In this document: positions 53,701 to 62,992 of the stretch, piece after piece
How the letters are laid out: every line of letters starts with the position of its first letter
Numbering within the stretch: the first letter of the stretch is position 1
Origin: Saprospirales bacterium
Lineage (GTDB): Bacteria > Bacteroidota > Bacteroidia > Chitinophagales > Saprospiraceae
Assembly: GCA_002698985.1 (NCBI GenBank)
Contig: PAAY01000064.1
Location: forward strand, 46,064 to 110,063
DNA: 64,000 nucleotides
Direction of reading: 5' to 3'
Notes under the pieces: generated by a model
Database searches by the model: none
Told to the model about the DNA's origin: nothing
Seen by the model: only the letters and a program-made list of their open reading frames with translations
Program-made: the position numbers and the translations under genes

Positions 53701-53763
53701 GCCGAACCAGCCTCAACTGTAAAACACAGGCCAGTTACTGCCAAGCTTAAACAAGGTGGGCGC

Positions 53764-54423
53764 TTACACATTCAGGTAATTCATCAAAGCCTGGTACCGG
53801 TCCTGTAAGGATTCGAGGTACTCTTCTTCGTTAAATGCAGCTTTGATCTCGTAACCAAAACGCTGGAAGGCATTGAGGATGTTATGGATGTCTTGCCGGT
53901 TGATTTTCAGCGTCACCTCAACGGTCGACGCCTCAGGATCGGAGGTGACAAAAGTGCTTAAAATGCTTGCATTCTCGGCCTCCACCAATCTGGCAATTTC
54001 CGCCAGCGAATAGGAGTGGCGCTGGAATTCGAGAACCACGATGCTTCCGCTGTCACTGAATGCGGCCGTTTTTGCGAAGAAATTCAAGACATCTTCCAGT
54101 GAGATCATCCCCCTGTAATTGCCTTCTGCATCAACAACCGGGATGACAGTGAGCTGGTGCTCAGCCAGCAGGCGCATCACCTCGTAAAGGTGGTCAGTGG
54201 TTCTGACAGAAGCTTTGGTGAGCGATAATTCATAAGAACCGACAGGCTCCTTGATATTGTGGATGAGAATATCGTCTTCGGAAATGACGCCCAGGAGTTG
54301 CTGATCATTAACGATGGGAAGATGGCGCACGTTGAAGTCCTCCATTGCAGCCAGCGCAATTTTTCCAGAGTCAGAAGTCCGGAGGGGGAGTACGGCAGTG
54401 GTGATCAAGTTTTCAGCAACCAT
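53764..54423 (-). CDS. CBS-pair protein with C-terminal ACT-like domain
   Basis: A 219-residue cytoplasmic protein, ATG at 54423. Two CBS motifs: residues 1-58 (RHLPIVNDQQLLGVISEDDIL) and 72-125 (LTVIPVVDAEGNYRGMISLEDVL, in parts). From about 126 a beta-alpha-beta segment (SIVVLEFQRHSYSLAEIARLVE) resembles an ACT regulatory domain. Such proteins sense adenine nucleotides or other ligands; the controlled partner is not identifiable from context. In Bacteroidota similar genes often lie near the NAD kinase gene, which is not in this window. Confidence 0.82.
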   Translation of the reverse strand: MVAENLITTAVLPLRTSDSGKIALAAMEDFNVRHLPIVNDQQLLGVISEDDILIHNIKEPVGSYELSLTKASVRTTDHLYEVMRLLAEHQLTVIPVVDAEGNYRGMISLEDVLNFFAKTAAFSDSGSIVVLEFQRHSYSLAEIARLVEAENASILSTFVTSDPEASTVEVTLKINRQDIHNILNAFQRFGYEIKAAFNEEEYLESLQDRYQALMNYLNV

Positions 54424-54570
54424 AGGGCTTGTGTTTAGTTCTTGTTCTCAAAACGAATAAAGACAAGTCTGGTATTATTCGCTACTGTTAAATAGCTGTT
54501 ATTCATGGTTGAGATTATTGATTTCAAGACAAAATTCCAGCCAAAAGAAGTGTAATCGAATTTGGGGAGG

Positions 54571-55356
54571 TCATCCCAAAAGCTTGCGTTTTTGCTCCTC
54601 AAACTCTTGCTGGGTAAGAAGTCCCTTTTCTTTCAGATCACCCAACTTTTTCAGCTGATCGAGCAAATCGGGTGATGAATCAAGCAGGTTATCTTCTTCA
54701 GCGGGGGGCAGTTCTGCACGTGTGCGGTAGCCATTTTCAACGAAATCCTCGTATTGTTCCTGGATTCTCAAAAACGCCAGTGCCGGGTGCTGTTCAATCT
54801 TTTTGAAATCCTTGAACCCGTGTGCCACGGCCAGTTCCAGATGCCTGAAAGCCATGTCGGCGTTTTCTGTCAATGAATACGCACAGGCCAAGTTAAAGTG
54901 AGTGGCCACATCGGTGGGAGCAATTTCGAGTGATTTTTTAAACTCCTCGATGGCACCTTCGTAATCGTAGTCTTTAAACTTTTGAAGGCCAGCGAGTTTG
55001 TGGGGGTTGGCTTTTGAAGTCTTTGCAGCAGCCTTTTTCCGGGCTGGCTTCCTTTCTGTTCTGCGGTAATCCACCCTTCTGGATTCAACCCTTCTGTGTC
55101 GCCTGGTTCTCTCATAATCCGGCTGCCTGGCTCTCCGGTACGCTTCGGAATAGGTGGTGTTGTACTTGTCATCAAAGCGTTGCTGATCCATCGTCAGTAG
55201 AACGATTGCATCGATAAGTGCAATCAGCCAGATGAGTGGAAACCAGGAGAAAATCAGGTAAACGATACCCCGACCGATCTGCCCCAGGTAAAACCTGTGA
55301 ACACCCAACCACCCAAGAAAAAGGGCAAGAATACCTGCTACATTTTTATCTTTCAT
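54571..55356 (-). CDS. TM2 domain protein with TPR and SHOCT segments
   Basis: A 261-residue protein, ATG at 55356 (MKDKNVAGILALFLG). Residues 4-65 are a TM2 domain (two helices with GWLGVHRFYLGQ between and DAIVLLTMDQQRFDDKYN after). A basic arginine-rich linker (RRHRRVESRRVDYRRTER) leads to a single TPR-like pair (LAGLQKFKDYDYEGAIEEFK near 133). The C-terminus is a SHOCT motif (LDQLKKLGDLKEKGLLTQQEFEEQKRKLLG, in parts: LGDLKEKGLLTQ, EFEEQKRKLL). It sits at the membrane and probably mediates oligomer contacts. Function unknown. Confidence 0.82.
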   Translation of the reverse strand: MKDKNVAGILALFLGWLGVHRFYLGQIGRGIVYLIFSWFPLIWLIALIDAIVLLTMDQQRFDDKYNTTYSEAYRRARQPDYERTRRHRRVESRRVDYRRTERKPARKKAAAKTSKANPHKLAGLQKFKDYDYEGAIEEFKKSLEIAPTDVATHFNLACAYSLTENADMAFRHLELAVAHGFKDFKKIEQHPALAFLRIQEQYEDFVENGYRTRAELPPAEEDNLLDSSPDLLDQLKKLGDLKEKGLLTQQEFEEQKRKLLG

Positions 55357-55463
55357 CAGCTTGCGTTCCTTTGTCCACTGTCCGAGAAGCACAACATTCA
55401 GGAAAATATCCTTTTACTGTGTGCCCTTTTTCGACAAAAGCCCGGTTAGAAACCAAACAAGCA

Positions 55464-56708
55464 TCAAAAGATCTTACAGGTCAGTACAGTAAAGTCATCC
55501 TGAAATTTGGCTCCTCCTTTAAAACTGTCAAGTGCCTTCAACAACCGGCTGTTAAATTCCGCTGCTGACAAACCGGCGTTTTCCAGAATAAATCCATCTC
55601 CAAAGTCCTGATCGATGAACTCATCGGATTCATTCCGAAGCTCTGACAAACCATCGGTTGACAAAAGGATCAGGGCCGGGCCTTCAATTTTCACTGCTCC
55701 TTTTTCAACAAAAGGCAATTCATCCATGGCTCCGAGTACCGTAGTGCCTTCTTTCAACCGGAATACTTTGCCTGACATTGCCAGGGCCGGTTGTGTATGG
55801 CCTGCATTTACATACTCCAGCATCCGGGTGGCCGGGTTGTACTGAGCGACGAAGAATGTGAGAAAACGCTCTCCTTTTGTGATTCTCAGGACAGCCTGGT
55901 TCAAGGCCGCTACAAAAGCCCGCAAGTCATCGAACAAAGGCAGGAGGCTGTGAAAATTTGCCTGGAAGTTGGACATAAGCAAGGCTGCCGCCACTCCCTT
56001 CCCGGCTATATCGGCTATGCAAAATGTCAGGCGCCCATCTTCGTGCTGAATGTAGTCGTAATAGTCGCCCCCCACATTCAAGTGGGGCTGATAGATACCC
56101 GCCAGTTCGTAAAAGTCATTACTGGGAAGGGCATCAGGAATCAGTAGTTGCTGCATTTCGCTGGCCAGCTTCATCTCTTGTCGCAGCAGTTGCTGTTCCA
56201 GTTGCTGTTTGAAGAGGCGCTTGTTCTCGATGGCTACCGTTATGATGTTGGTGATGGTGGTGATGAACTGAACCTTGCTGTACATGTCCTCATCTTCGCC
56301 AAACCCACCTAAAAATACATAGGCCAGGGGCACGTCTTTGTGCAGCACCGGAATAACTACGTCAAACTGTTTTACGAAGGGATGAGAAGAATCGGAAAGG
56401 TTGTTCGGGCGGGTGTAGGAGGTCAGCTCCTTGCTCAGCTCCATCGCATCCACCTCGGTTTTGTCGAAGCCCAGGGCGGCAGCACAATGCCATTGATCAT
56501 CCTTCCGGAAAAAGAGGGCCATCTTGCGCACACCCATCTCCCAGCTCAAAAATGAGCTGTACATCTCAAAAAGCTCCCCAACCTTCACATTGCTGTTGAT
56601 GGCCTGTGTGATGTTGAGCAAACGGTTGATCTGCAACTGCTTCAGGTGCAACTCCCGCTCCAGTTGTTCAATGGTATTCAAACCGTGTTTTAAGCTTTTA
56701 TAGGACAT
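55464..56708 (-). CDS. SpoIIE-type serine phosphatase with GAF-like sensor
   Basis: A 414-residue protein. An N-terminal coiled helix (TIEQLERELHLKQLQINRLL) and a GAF-like domain (about 30-170) precede a PP2C-type SpoIIE/RsbU phosphatase domain (about 190-414). Metal-binding residues are visible in GGDYYDYIQHEDG near 215, CIADIAGKGVAAALLMS near 232, LSTDGLSELRN near 350 and QDDFTVLTC at the end. It would dephosphorylate an anti-anti-sigma factor in a partner-switching pathway; no RsbW or RsbV gene is near. ATG at 56708. Confidence 0.9.
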   Translation of the reverse strand: MSYKSLKHGLNTIEQLERELHLKQLQINRLLNITQAINSNVKVGELFEMYSSFLSWEMGVRKMALFFRKDDQWHCAAALGFDKTEVDAMELSKELTSYTRPNNLSDSSHPFVKQFDVVIPVLHKDVPLAYVFLGGFGEDEDMYSKVQFITTITNIITVAIENKRLFKQQLEQQLLRQEMKLASEMQQLLIPDALPSNDFYELAGIYQPHLNVGGDYYDYIQHEDGRLTFCIADIAGKGVAAALLMSNFQANFHSLLPLFDDLRAFVAALNQAVLRITKGERFLTFFVAQYNPATRMLEYVNAGHTQPALAMSGKVFRLKEGTTVLGAMDELPFVEKGAVKIEGPALILLSTDGLSELRNESDEFIDQDFGDGFILENAGLSAAEFNSRLLKALDSFKGGAKFQDDFTVLTCKIF

Positions 56709-57026
56709 CAGTAAGTACGGTAAAAAATTACAACACCTTGCATTTCACGCAAAGCCCGTTATTCCCATAGTCTTTTTTTGGGGTGCCCCCTATTGACAGC
56801 ACGTCAGGTGATGAAAGCGGGGCAACTGCATGGGGAGGCGACGGGAAAGTCAAGCTGCCGGCTCATCGATCGGTAAATGTATGGAATGGCTTCCAGTTTT
56901 TACGATAATGAAAAAAGATAATTTGTTGGCCGAAGCTCCACACCTGCGGAGACTTTGATGAAAAGCCACCAGCCAGGTTCCGTCCCGCTGGTGGCTTTTT
57001 ACTGTCCGTAAACTTTAGAGCCTGTT
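56709..57026. other. Spacer with terminator
   Basis: 318 bases without a gene. It holds the terminator at 56961-56999; otherwise nothing recognised. Confidence 0.5.
56961..56999. terminator. Terminator after the 57.0-kb lipoprotein gene
   Basis: Arms AAAAGCCACCAGC (56961-56973) and GCTGGTGGCTTTT (56987-56999) pair perfectly with A-rich and T-rich outer edges. It lies just downstream of the minus-strand gene ending at 57027. Confidence 0.9.
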
Positions 57027-57773
57027 TTACTTCATTCGCTCGAACCGGATGGACTGACCTGTGCCGCCAATGAGCGAAAGCTCCAGGAACTGCAAATCTG
57101 CCTGCAGCACCACGAAGCAGAAAGTGTCCTGGTCGCTCCATGTTTGGAGGCAGTTTGCCAGGTCCATGTCACCGCAACCAGAGGGGCATTTTTCGAAGAA
57201 CTTGTAATGCTGAGCACTGACTTCCTCGCCGCGGTTGTATTCCTTGTAATTGGCTTCGTCAATGGCCAGTTCATAGGTCGGATCGTCGGTGCTGCGCCAC
57301 AAACCGGTCAGTTGAGCAGGGTCGATCGTCTCGGCTGCGGCATCACCGGTGGCCTGATTGCCCAGCCGGTAAGTGCCATCGGGTACCACTCCGTTTCCGA
57401 ATCCACAGGTGGCAGGATCGCCTTCCCTGGTTGTGAGCTTGAGGGTTGCCGAATCAAGTGCCACCAGTTCTATTTTGCAAGGGCCACCGAACTCGCTGGT
57501 GCCAAGCATTGCTTTGCCGTCTTTCAAGGTGCTTTCACCTTGCAGAAAACCCTGGTTGTAGGCAGGCGCAGCGCCCACGATCGTCAGCGAGTAGGTTATT
57601 TTGCCACCGGGAAGAAGGCTGATTTGCAATTCTCCGGTGCGGGCTTGTTCTTCGCTTTCGAGCAAATAAGTTCCTTCGGCCAATGAAAGCTCACTGCTCT
57701 CACCCGATTTGCAGGCAAGCATTCCAAGTGATAGCAAGGTGAATGCAGCAAGAGGGAGGATGAGGATTTTCAT
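57027..57773 (-). CDS. Hypothetical lipoprotein
   Basis: A 248-residue protein with a lipoprotein signal peptide (lipobox LACK, Cys21). ATG at 57773. The mature part has two similar halves: SLAEGTYLLESEEQ...GELQISLLPGG near 31 and ...LTGLWRSTDDPTYELAIDEANY near 155, each reminiscent of small beta-barrel proteins that report material added to a baseline. Six cysteines in the second half (PCKIE, TCGFG, KCPSGCGDM, NCLQ, FCFVV) could form disulphides. No named family recognised. Confidence 0.65.
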   Translation of the reverse strand: MKILILPLAAFTLLSLGMLACKSGESSELSLAEGTYLLESEEQARTGELQISLLPGGKITYSLTIVGAAPAYNQGFLQGESTLKDGKAMLGTSEFGGPCKIELVALDSATLKLTTREGDPATCGFGNGVVPDGTYRLGNQATGDAAAETIDPAQLTGLWRSTDDPTYELAIDEANYKEYNRGEEVSAQHYKFFEKCPSGCGDMDLANCLQTWSDQDTFCFVVLQADLQFLELSLIGGTGQSIRFERMK

Positions 57774-57966
57774 GTTTCCTGATTTTTGAAAAGGGTTTAA
57801 GGTTCCAATGAATAAGGCCCGACGGTTGTTCGGGTAGATGGCCGGTTCATCGCTGGCTCCGGCAGCAGGTCAGGTTGAGTTGTTGTCTTTCCTTCGGAAA
57901 ACGGCTAAGGGAACAGCACAGCGGCAGCCACCCTGCTTTATGGTGGCTGCCGCTGTAATCGCTCTT

Positions 57967-60900
57967 TTATTGCTTCACAAACCTTACCCGGCTGCTTCCC
58001 CGCTCAGACTCGACAGAAAGGAAATACATACCGGCAGGAAGACTGCTGACAGGAATGCTTGCAGTTGGTGCATTCACCTTCTCCTGCAAAAACAGCCTGC
58101 CGGAAAGATCGAAAACCGACAGTACAGCCTCCCCATTTTCCGAAGGCAACAAGACGTTCAGAAAATCGGAAACAGGATTGGGCGAAAGCCCGATCTCCGG
58201 CGCATTGACTGTTTCTTCCGCTCCCACCAGAATGCGCTGGCCGTTGGCGAACCACACCCCTCTGCGGCCATTGGAGATGAAGATGAACGGCGAGCCGGCA
58301 GGCGTGATCTTGTTCGCTGCCAGTTGGACGAAGGCCAGGACCGGTGTGCCGGCATTGTCAAAGGCATCGAAGACCATGAACTGGTCATCGACGGAATAAT
58401 TGGGCCAGCTCAAATCGCTGTTTTCGAAGATGGTACCCACATCCCCCGTTTCAATGTTGGCGCCGAGAAGGAAATATTCATTGTTGAATTCATCGAGGTA
58501 GTCAAAGGCGATGATGTAATCCGAGTTTTTGGAAAAAGTAGGATTACCCACGCTGACGTCTTCCGGCAACAAACTGAACAGCTTATCCGTGAAGCCGTCG
58601 GCAAAAAAGCCGGTGGAATTGTCCCATACATTTACGAAGCTGATATCCCAATACTCGATGTCAGAAACCCCGGTTGTCGGAATGGCATTCAGCGCATCGT
58701 ACATCACCCACTCTCCTGTATAATCCCACTCGATGACGTCAGCATACTGAACATCACCGGAGACAGGACCTCCCTGTCCGGTTGTGGGGTTGTACAGTTC
58801 AAAAGCCTGCCATTGCTGAAGGCCAAAGTCGTATATCCAAAGCAGGTTGTCGTAATCGTCAGTGAGTGCCACCAGGCGGCTGCCATCCCTTGACACAGCC
58901 ACGTTCCGCCAAACGGGATCACTGCTCAGGATCTGCTCATTGGTTTGACCGGTGTTCCAGTCAATGGTGATGGCCCTCATGCTCTGGTCACTTGCAACGA
59001 AGACCGCAACCGTTCCGTCATCGGTAATGGAAGGGCGGCTCAATGGGCTTGTCGTGGTCAATGGGTTGGCAACAAGGGTTCCATCCGGGGCAAAAATGTA
59101 CAGTTGCGAAAAGTTGTCGTCGGTCATCATGACGAAATCCTCACCCGGGTTCGGGTCAATGTCCGTCTGAGGATCGGAACCACCCCCACTTCCTATTCCG
59201 ACAGCGGTGAAGGCGTTGGCAGCAACGTTGGCCACGGCGGCCCCGTACAGATCGGTAGCTGCCTGAATGACGGCAATCCGGCAGTCAACGAACTTCGCGG
59301 ATTTGAACAGGTACTGCGTCAGCGCCCGGTAATAGACTTGTTCTGCTTTGTCCTTGCCCACTGCCGGATCGGTAGCAAACAGGTAAAAGGCCTTGTTGAC
59401 GATGCCACTGTTGATGTGTACGCCACCGTTGTCCTGGCTTCCGGAATAGCGCTCGCTGTAATGGGCAGGTTGCCAGCCGTTGTCAGCAAGGCTGCTGCCT
59501 CCGTTGTGCGGATCGCCCATGTTTCGAAGAGCCCCGGAAGGAAATACCGAAGTATTTACCACATCGTCCCCGAGCAACCAATCGTCTCTGTCAATCATCA
59601 CCCCAAAAACATCTGCAAAACTCTCGTTGAGAGCCCCGCTTTCATCCTGGTACAACAGGTTGGCGGTTGACTGTATTACACCATGTGACATTTCATGACC
59701 TGCCACATCCAGCGACTTGCAAAGAGGAGCCACAAATCCCTGGTTTCCATTGCCGTAAAACATGGCAGCCCCGCTCCAAAAGGCATTGTCCATCTGCTCC
59801 CCGTTTTCATCCACTGTGTTAATCAAAGAAATGATGTTTCCTCCTTCACCATTGATGCTTTCCCTTCCGAAGGTGATTTTGAAGTACTCATAAGCTTTGC
59901 CACCGTTGTAATGGGCTGAAACGGCCTTTGCATTGTTCCAGGCATTGTTGGAAGAAGTGATATGCACTGCCTGAAAATTGTTGGAGGCAGGTGAAGTGTT
60001 CAATGCATCGAGGGTGAGGATAACCCCTGCCGGATCGTCCGGAATGCTCGATTGGGCGGGCTTGAACATGGTCCTGGATGCATCGATGAGGTAAAACACA
60101 TTCGATTTTTCATAGGTGTTGATGGTGCGGCTGACGCCGAACAGGTCCGTAGCATTGGCGATGGCCGGACCGTCGGGTGGTGGCGGTGGTGATACATTGG
60201 TCTCCCCGCGGTCTTCACCATGGTTGTGAAGGCCCTCGAATTTGCAGATGCTGTTGTAAGCTGAAAGCACCTGGCCGGTTTTCGCATCCACCACATAGTG
60301 GTAGCGGGCAGCAAGGTGCGGAACTATTTCCACCTCCCAGGCCAGGCGGGCATTACCTGGCTCACCGCTTTCAATCCAGATGACCTGTTTGGTCAACGGA
60401 CCTTCGTAATTGGCCAGCTTTTGCTCCCATTCCGTAAGTTCTTTGACGGGTTCTGTATTTCTGAGGTCGGCTTTGACCAACTCGAGTGCTTCGGCTGCGC
60501 TGATTGCAGGGGTTACCGAAGGAAGAAGCGGACTTGGGAAATAGCGACCGTTGAAGAGGTAAAACTCACCGTCTTTTTCATGGAGCACCGCTTCCGCTCC
60601 GTAAACTTCCACTCCTTTCCATACCTGCTTCAGAAAATAATGCCGGTAGCCATTGGCCTCTTCCTGTATTCTGGAGATCTGAAACTCCTGTGCCGGATCG
60701 TTCAGCTTCAGCACGGGTGCTGCGGCTTCGAGGTATTCAGCCACCTTCTCCCGGTCGGTATTTTTCGTCGCAATGAATTTACCGCTGACGGCATAAGGCG
60801 TTCCTGTGGCAGCATCCACATAAGCGAATAGCGCCGGTGCCCCAGCTACCGGTTTGGGAAGGGCTCCCAGTGAATGGTTTCCCCTAAATGAAGTCCCAAA

Positions 60901-61068
60901 GGATGAACCTGCCGGCACGGATGGGCGGAGGGGTGGCAAGGGTGCTGGTTGAAAATGACTGCCCGTAGCCGGAAGCGCTTGTTTTCCGACGGGCTTTTTG
61001 AACTGTGCATTGGCAGGCAATGAAAACACTGCCAGTATGAGCATCCAAATAAATGTAAGCTGTCTCAT
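57967..61068 (-). CDS. M4 (thermolysin-like) metallopeptidase with propeller and T9SS tail
   Basis: A 1033-residue secreted protease. Signal peptide 1-21 (SLPANAQ). A propeptide of FTP/PepSY type follows (about 80-275). The catalytic domain has the zinc site HEMSH near 457, the third ligand Glu in GALNESFADVFG near 479 and the transition-state histidine in GGVHINSGIVNKAFY near 552. After residue 645 a region of repeated short strands (RPSITDDGTVAVFVASD, RNVAVSRDGSRLVALTD) resembles a TolB/PD40-like propeller, perhaps for substrate binding. The end, LSPNPVSDFLNV through SSLPAGMYFLSV, is a T9SS type A sorting domain. It probably degrades external protein as food. Confidence 0.92.
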   Translation of the reverse strand: MRQLTFIWMLILAVFSLPANAQFKKPVGKQALPATGSHFQPAPLPPLRPSVPAGSSFGTSFRGNHSLGALPKPVAGAPALFAYVDAATGTPYAVSGKFIATKNTDREKVAEYLEAAAPVLKLNDPAQEFQISRIQEEANGYRHYFLKQVWKGVEVYGAEAVLHEKDGEFYLFNGRYFPSPLLPSVTPAISAAEALELVKADLRNTEPVKELTEWEQKLANYEGPLTKQVIWIESGEPGNARLAWEVEIVPHLAARYHYVVDAKTGQVLSAYNSICKFEGLHNHGEDRGETNVSPPPPPDGPAIANATDLFGVSRTINTYEKSNVFYLIDASRTMFKPAQSSIPDDPAGVILTLDALNTSPASNNFQAVHITSSNNAWNNAKAVSAHYNGGKAYEYFKITFGRESINGEGGNIISLINTVDENGEQMDNAFWSGAAMFYGNGNQGFVAPLCKSLDVAGHEMSHGVIQSTANLLYQDESGALNESFADVFGVMIDRDDWLLGDDVVNTSVFPSGALRNMGDPHNGGSSLADNGWQPAHYSERYSGSQDNGGVHINSGIVNKAFYLFATDPAVGKDKAEQVYYRALTQYLFKSAKFVDCRIAVIQAATDLYGAAVANVAANAFTAVGIGSGGGSDPQTDIDPNPGEDFVMMTDDNFSQLYIFAPDGTLVANPLTTTSPLSRPSITDDGTVAVFVASDQSMRAITIDWNTGQTNEQILSSDPVWRNVAVSRDGSRLVALTDDYDNLLWIYDFGLQQWQAFELYNPTTGQGGPVSGDVQYADVIEWDYTGEWVMYDALNAIPTTGVSDIEYWDISFVNVWDNSTGFFADGFTDKLFSLLPEDVSVGNPTFSKNSDYIIAFDYLDEFNNEYFLLGANIETGDVGTIFENSDLSWPNYSVDDQFMVFDAFDNAGTPVLAFVQLAANKITPAGSPFIFISNGRRGVWFANGQRILVGAEETVNAPEIGLSPNPVSDFLNVLLPSENGEAVLSVFDLSGRLFLQEKVNAPTASIPVSSLPAGMYFLSVESERGSSRVRFVKQ

Positions 61069-61200
61069 TGCAAGGAATTGAATTTAATGAAGAAATAACA
61101 GGCAAGGAAGTTCCACGATAGCTTAAACCCCGGGTGAATCATTGTCCCCTCAAGGTCATTGCGCCATGAACTTTACCAATACACAGGGAAGGGTCTTGAT

Positions 61201-61704
61201 CTACCACTTCGACGGATCGGCCGGCTGTTCTTTTGTGCCGTCATCGTTTGTAGTGGTCTTTCTTTGTTTTTCCAGGGCCGGGCGTTCAGCAAGGGCGTTC
61301 AGCTCTTTGTAGAGTTTCACAAAACCGGCCGGGGGTATGAAGTCACCGGCGCCCCACACCACCCTGCTGTCAGTCGCTTCGGTTACTTCTTGCAGGAAGT
61401 AGTAAAGGTTGCCGGGTTTTTCAATGTCTTGTTTATACAATTGCAGAGAGGCCATTTTTTCAAAAAAAGGTGTTGCCTTTTTCTTCTTCAGGGGCTTCAG
61501 CTCAATGTAGGGGCCGTCCACGCCTGTCCGCTTGAATAGCTGGCCGTTGGGCAACAGCGTATAGGAAACCTCCACGCCTGTGAATCCTCCGCCTTGCTCC
61601 CAAATGATTTGTTTGGAAGGGAATTTTTCCGGGGTGTACTTGACCACCTTGCAACTTGAAACGGCAAGGACAGCAAAAAAACAGGCAAGAAGAAAGCTTT
61701 TCAT
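61201..61704 (-). CDS. Hypothetical lipoprotein
   Basis: A 167-residue protein with a lipoprotein signal peptide (MKSFLLACFFAVLAVSSC). ATG at 61704, three codons after an in-frame TTG. The mature sequence KYTPEKFPSKQIIWEQGGGFTG begins a small beta-rich domain with a lysine-rich middle (PLKKKKATPFFEKM). The C-terminal 25 residues (KTTTNDDGTKEQPADPSKW) are polar and probably disordered. The family is not recognised. It lies 132 bases upstream of the M4 protease gene on the same strand. Confidence 0.65.
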   Translation of the reverse strand: MKSFLLACFFAVLAVSSCKVVKYTPEKFPSKQIIWEQGGGFTGVEVSYTLLPNGQLFKRTGVDGPYIELKPLKKKKATPFFEKMASLQLYKQDIEKPGNLYYFLQEVTEATDSRVVWGAGDFIPPAGFVKLYKELNALAERPALEKQRKTTTNDDGTKEQPADPSKW

Positions 61705-61775
61705 GTACGGCAAGTTGGGTTATTGAAAAAGTACAAGCCCCGAAAGGGTTAAGATGGTGCTAAGATCATTGAATG

Positions 61776-61808
61776 TTTGCAAAACCACAAAGACTTGCAC
61801 TATTTTTG
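61776..61808 (+). promoter_or_regulatory. Textbook Bacteroidota promoter of the cysteine-pair gene
   Basis: TTTG at 61776-61779, a 21-base spacer, then TATTTTTG at 61801-61808, matching -33 TTTG / -7 TAnnTTTG. Start near 61815 gives a 55-base leader. The best promoter in the window. Confidence 0.65.
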
Positions 61809-61870
61809 GCTGCTCAAGCTACACGGGGTAAACTGGCCCTTTAAATCAATCACGAAAAATTTATCAAGAC

Positions 61871-62368
61871 ATGAAAAGAGTTCTTTTGATCTTCGCCCTT
61901 TTTGGCGCCTTTGCACTGGCCGCCAATGCTCAGCAGAAAGCCTGTTGCGCAGGAAAAAAAGCCGCTGCAAAAACTGAATCATGCACCTCCGTTGACCAGG
62001 CCACACTGGAGAAAGCCGCAAGCGCCGATGCCAGCATCGTGAAGCAGGTTTCTGACAATGGTGAAGTTTCTTATGCCCGCAAAGTGGTAGACGAGAAAAC
62101 CGGCCAGGTGAACTACACCAGCGTTGAGTACTGCACCAAGTCAAAAAAATTCATCAACGCATCACCCTCCGCAGGTGAGAAAGTTTCCTGCACCAAAGAC
62201 GGCGAAGCAAAAGCTACCAAGGTTTCTTCCAAAGAATCAGCCAAAGCTTGCTGCAGCGGTGAAGAGAAAAAAGCCTGCTGCGCAGGTGGCAAAAAGGCAA
62301 AAGTTTCCAAAACCTCCTCTGCTGCCAAGGCAAAGCTGACCAACCAGGGTGAGGGAACCAACAAATAA
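61871..62368 (+). CDS. Secreted cysteine-pair protein
   Basis: A 165-residue secreted protein, ATG at 61871, signal peptide MKRVLLIFALFGAFALAANA. The mature form has three adjacent-cysteine motifs in similar context, ACCAGKK near 24, ACCSGEE near 127 and ACCAGGKK near 135, plus single cysteines in ESCTS, EYCTK and VSCTK. Lysine and alanine make up much of the sequence. The paired cysteines look suited to metal binding or disulphide cross-linking outside the cell. No family name is known to me. A strong promoter and terminator flank it, which suggests high, independent expression. Confidence 0.75.
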   Translation: MKRVLLIFALFGAFALAANAQQKACCAGKKAAAKTESCTSVDQATLEKAASADASIVKQVSDNGEVSYARKVVDEKTGQVNYTSVEYCTKSKKFINASPSAGEKVSCTKDGEAKATKVSSKESAKACCSGEEKKACCAGGKKAKVSKTSSAAKAKLTNQGEGTNK

Positions 62369-62388
62369 TGGACCCAGCCAATCCATCA

Positions 62389-62420
62389 AAAAAAGGCAGC
62401 CATTTCTGGCTGCCTTTTTT
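62389..62420. terminator. Bidirectional terminator between convergent genes
   Basis: Arms AAAAAAGGCAGCCA (62389-62402) and TGGCTGCCTTTTTT (62407-62420) pair perfectly around TTTC. It serves the cysteine-pair gene and the Nudix gene. Confidence 0.92.
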
Positions 62421-62422
62421 GT

Positions 62423-62866
62423 TTACCTCACTTTCACTGGCTTTGGATTTGTAAACTCCGAGTAGAGATGGCCTTCGCGATACTGTATCAACACATGCCT
62501 TACAGTGGCCGAAAGATTGTTGGGCAGGTTATCGAGCGAGAACCAGGAAACCCCTTTGAACTTGGACGGTTCACCGGTTCGAAGATCACCTTTCCACTTT
62601 GATGCCTTGAAATAAAGCGTCACCCTGTGGGCCCCGAATTTGGTGTGTTTGTGGAGCACATGCACCAACTGCATATCCTCTTCTTTCAGAATGATACCGG
62701 CTTCTTCTTCAGACTCCCGGATCAGGGCATCCAGGGCGAATTCATTGGCATCCACCGTACCGCCCACCAGGGTGTAGTTCCCACCTTGCCGCTTTCTTTG
62801 CTTCAGCAATAGAATTTTACCCTTGTTGTAAAGGATCAGCCTCACCTTGATGGATGCCTTTTTCAT
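62423..62866 (-). CDS. Nudix hydrolase
   Basis: A 147-residue Nudix protein. The Nudix box occupies residues 36-58: GTVDANEFALDALIRESEEEAG fits Gx5Ex7REUxEExGU in full (quoted in parts: GTVDANEFALDA, IRESEEEAGI). Such enzymes hydrolyse nucleoside diphosphates linked to another group; the substrate is not predictable. ATG at 62866. It shares a bidirectional terminator with the cysteine-pair gene and diverges from the membrane-protein gene at 63006. Confidence 0.9.
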   Translation of the reverse strand: MKKASIKVRLILYNKGKILLLKQRKRQGGNYTLVGGTVDANEFALDALIRESEEEAGIILKEEDMQLVHVLHKHTKFGAHRVTLYFKASKWKGDLRTGEPSKFKGVSWFSLDNLPNNLSATVRHVLIQYREGHLYSEFTNPKPVKVR

Positions 62867-62992
62867 GTGTCCGTTTTTTGGTCAGAATGCAAATGACGCC
62901 ATTTTTCTCTTAACATTGGCTTCATTGTGGTCATAGCATATCTGAGACTGACGTCCATTTTGCAGGGACGAATTGCCAATCAAGGGTTCTTT

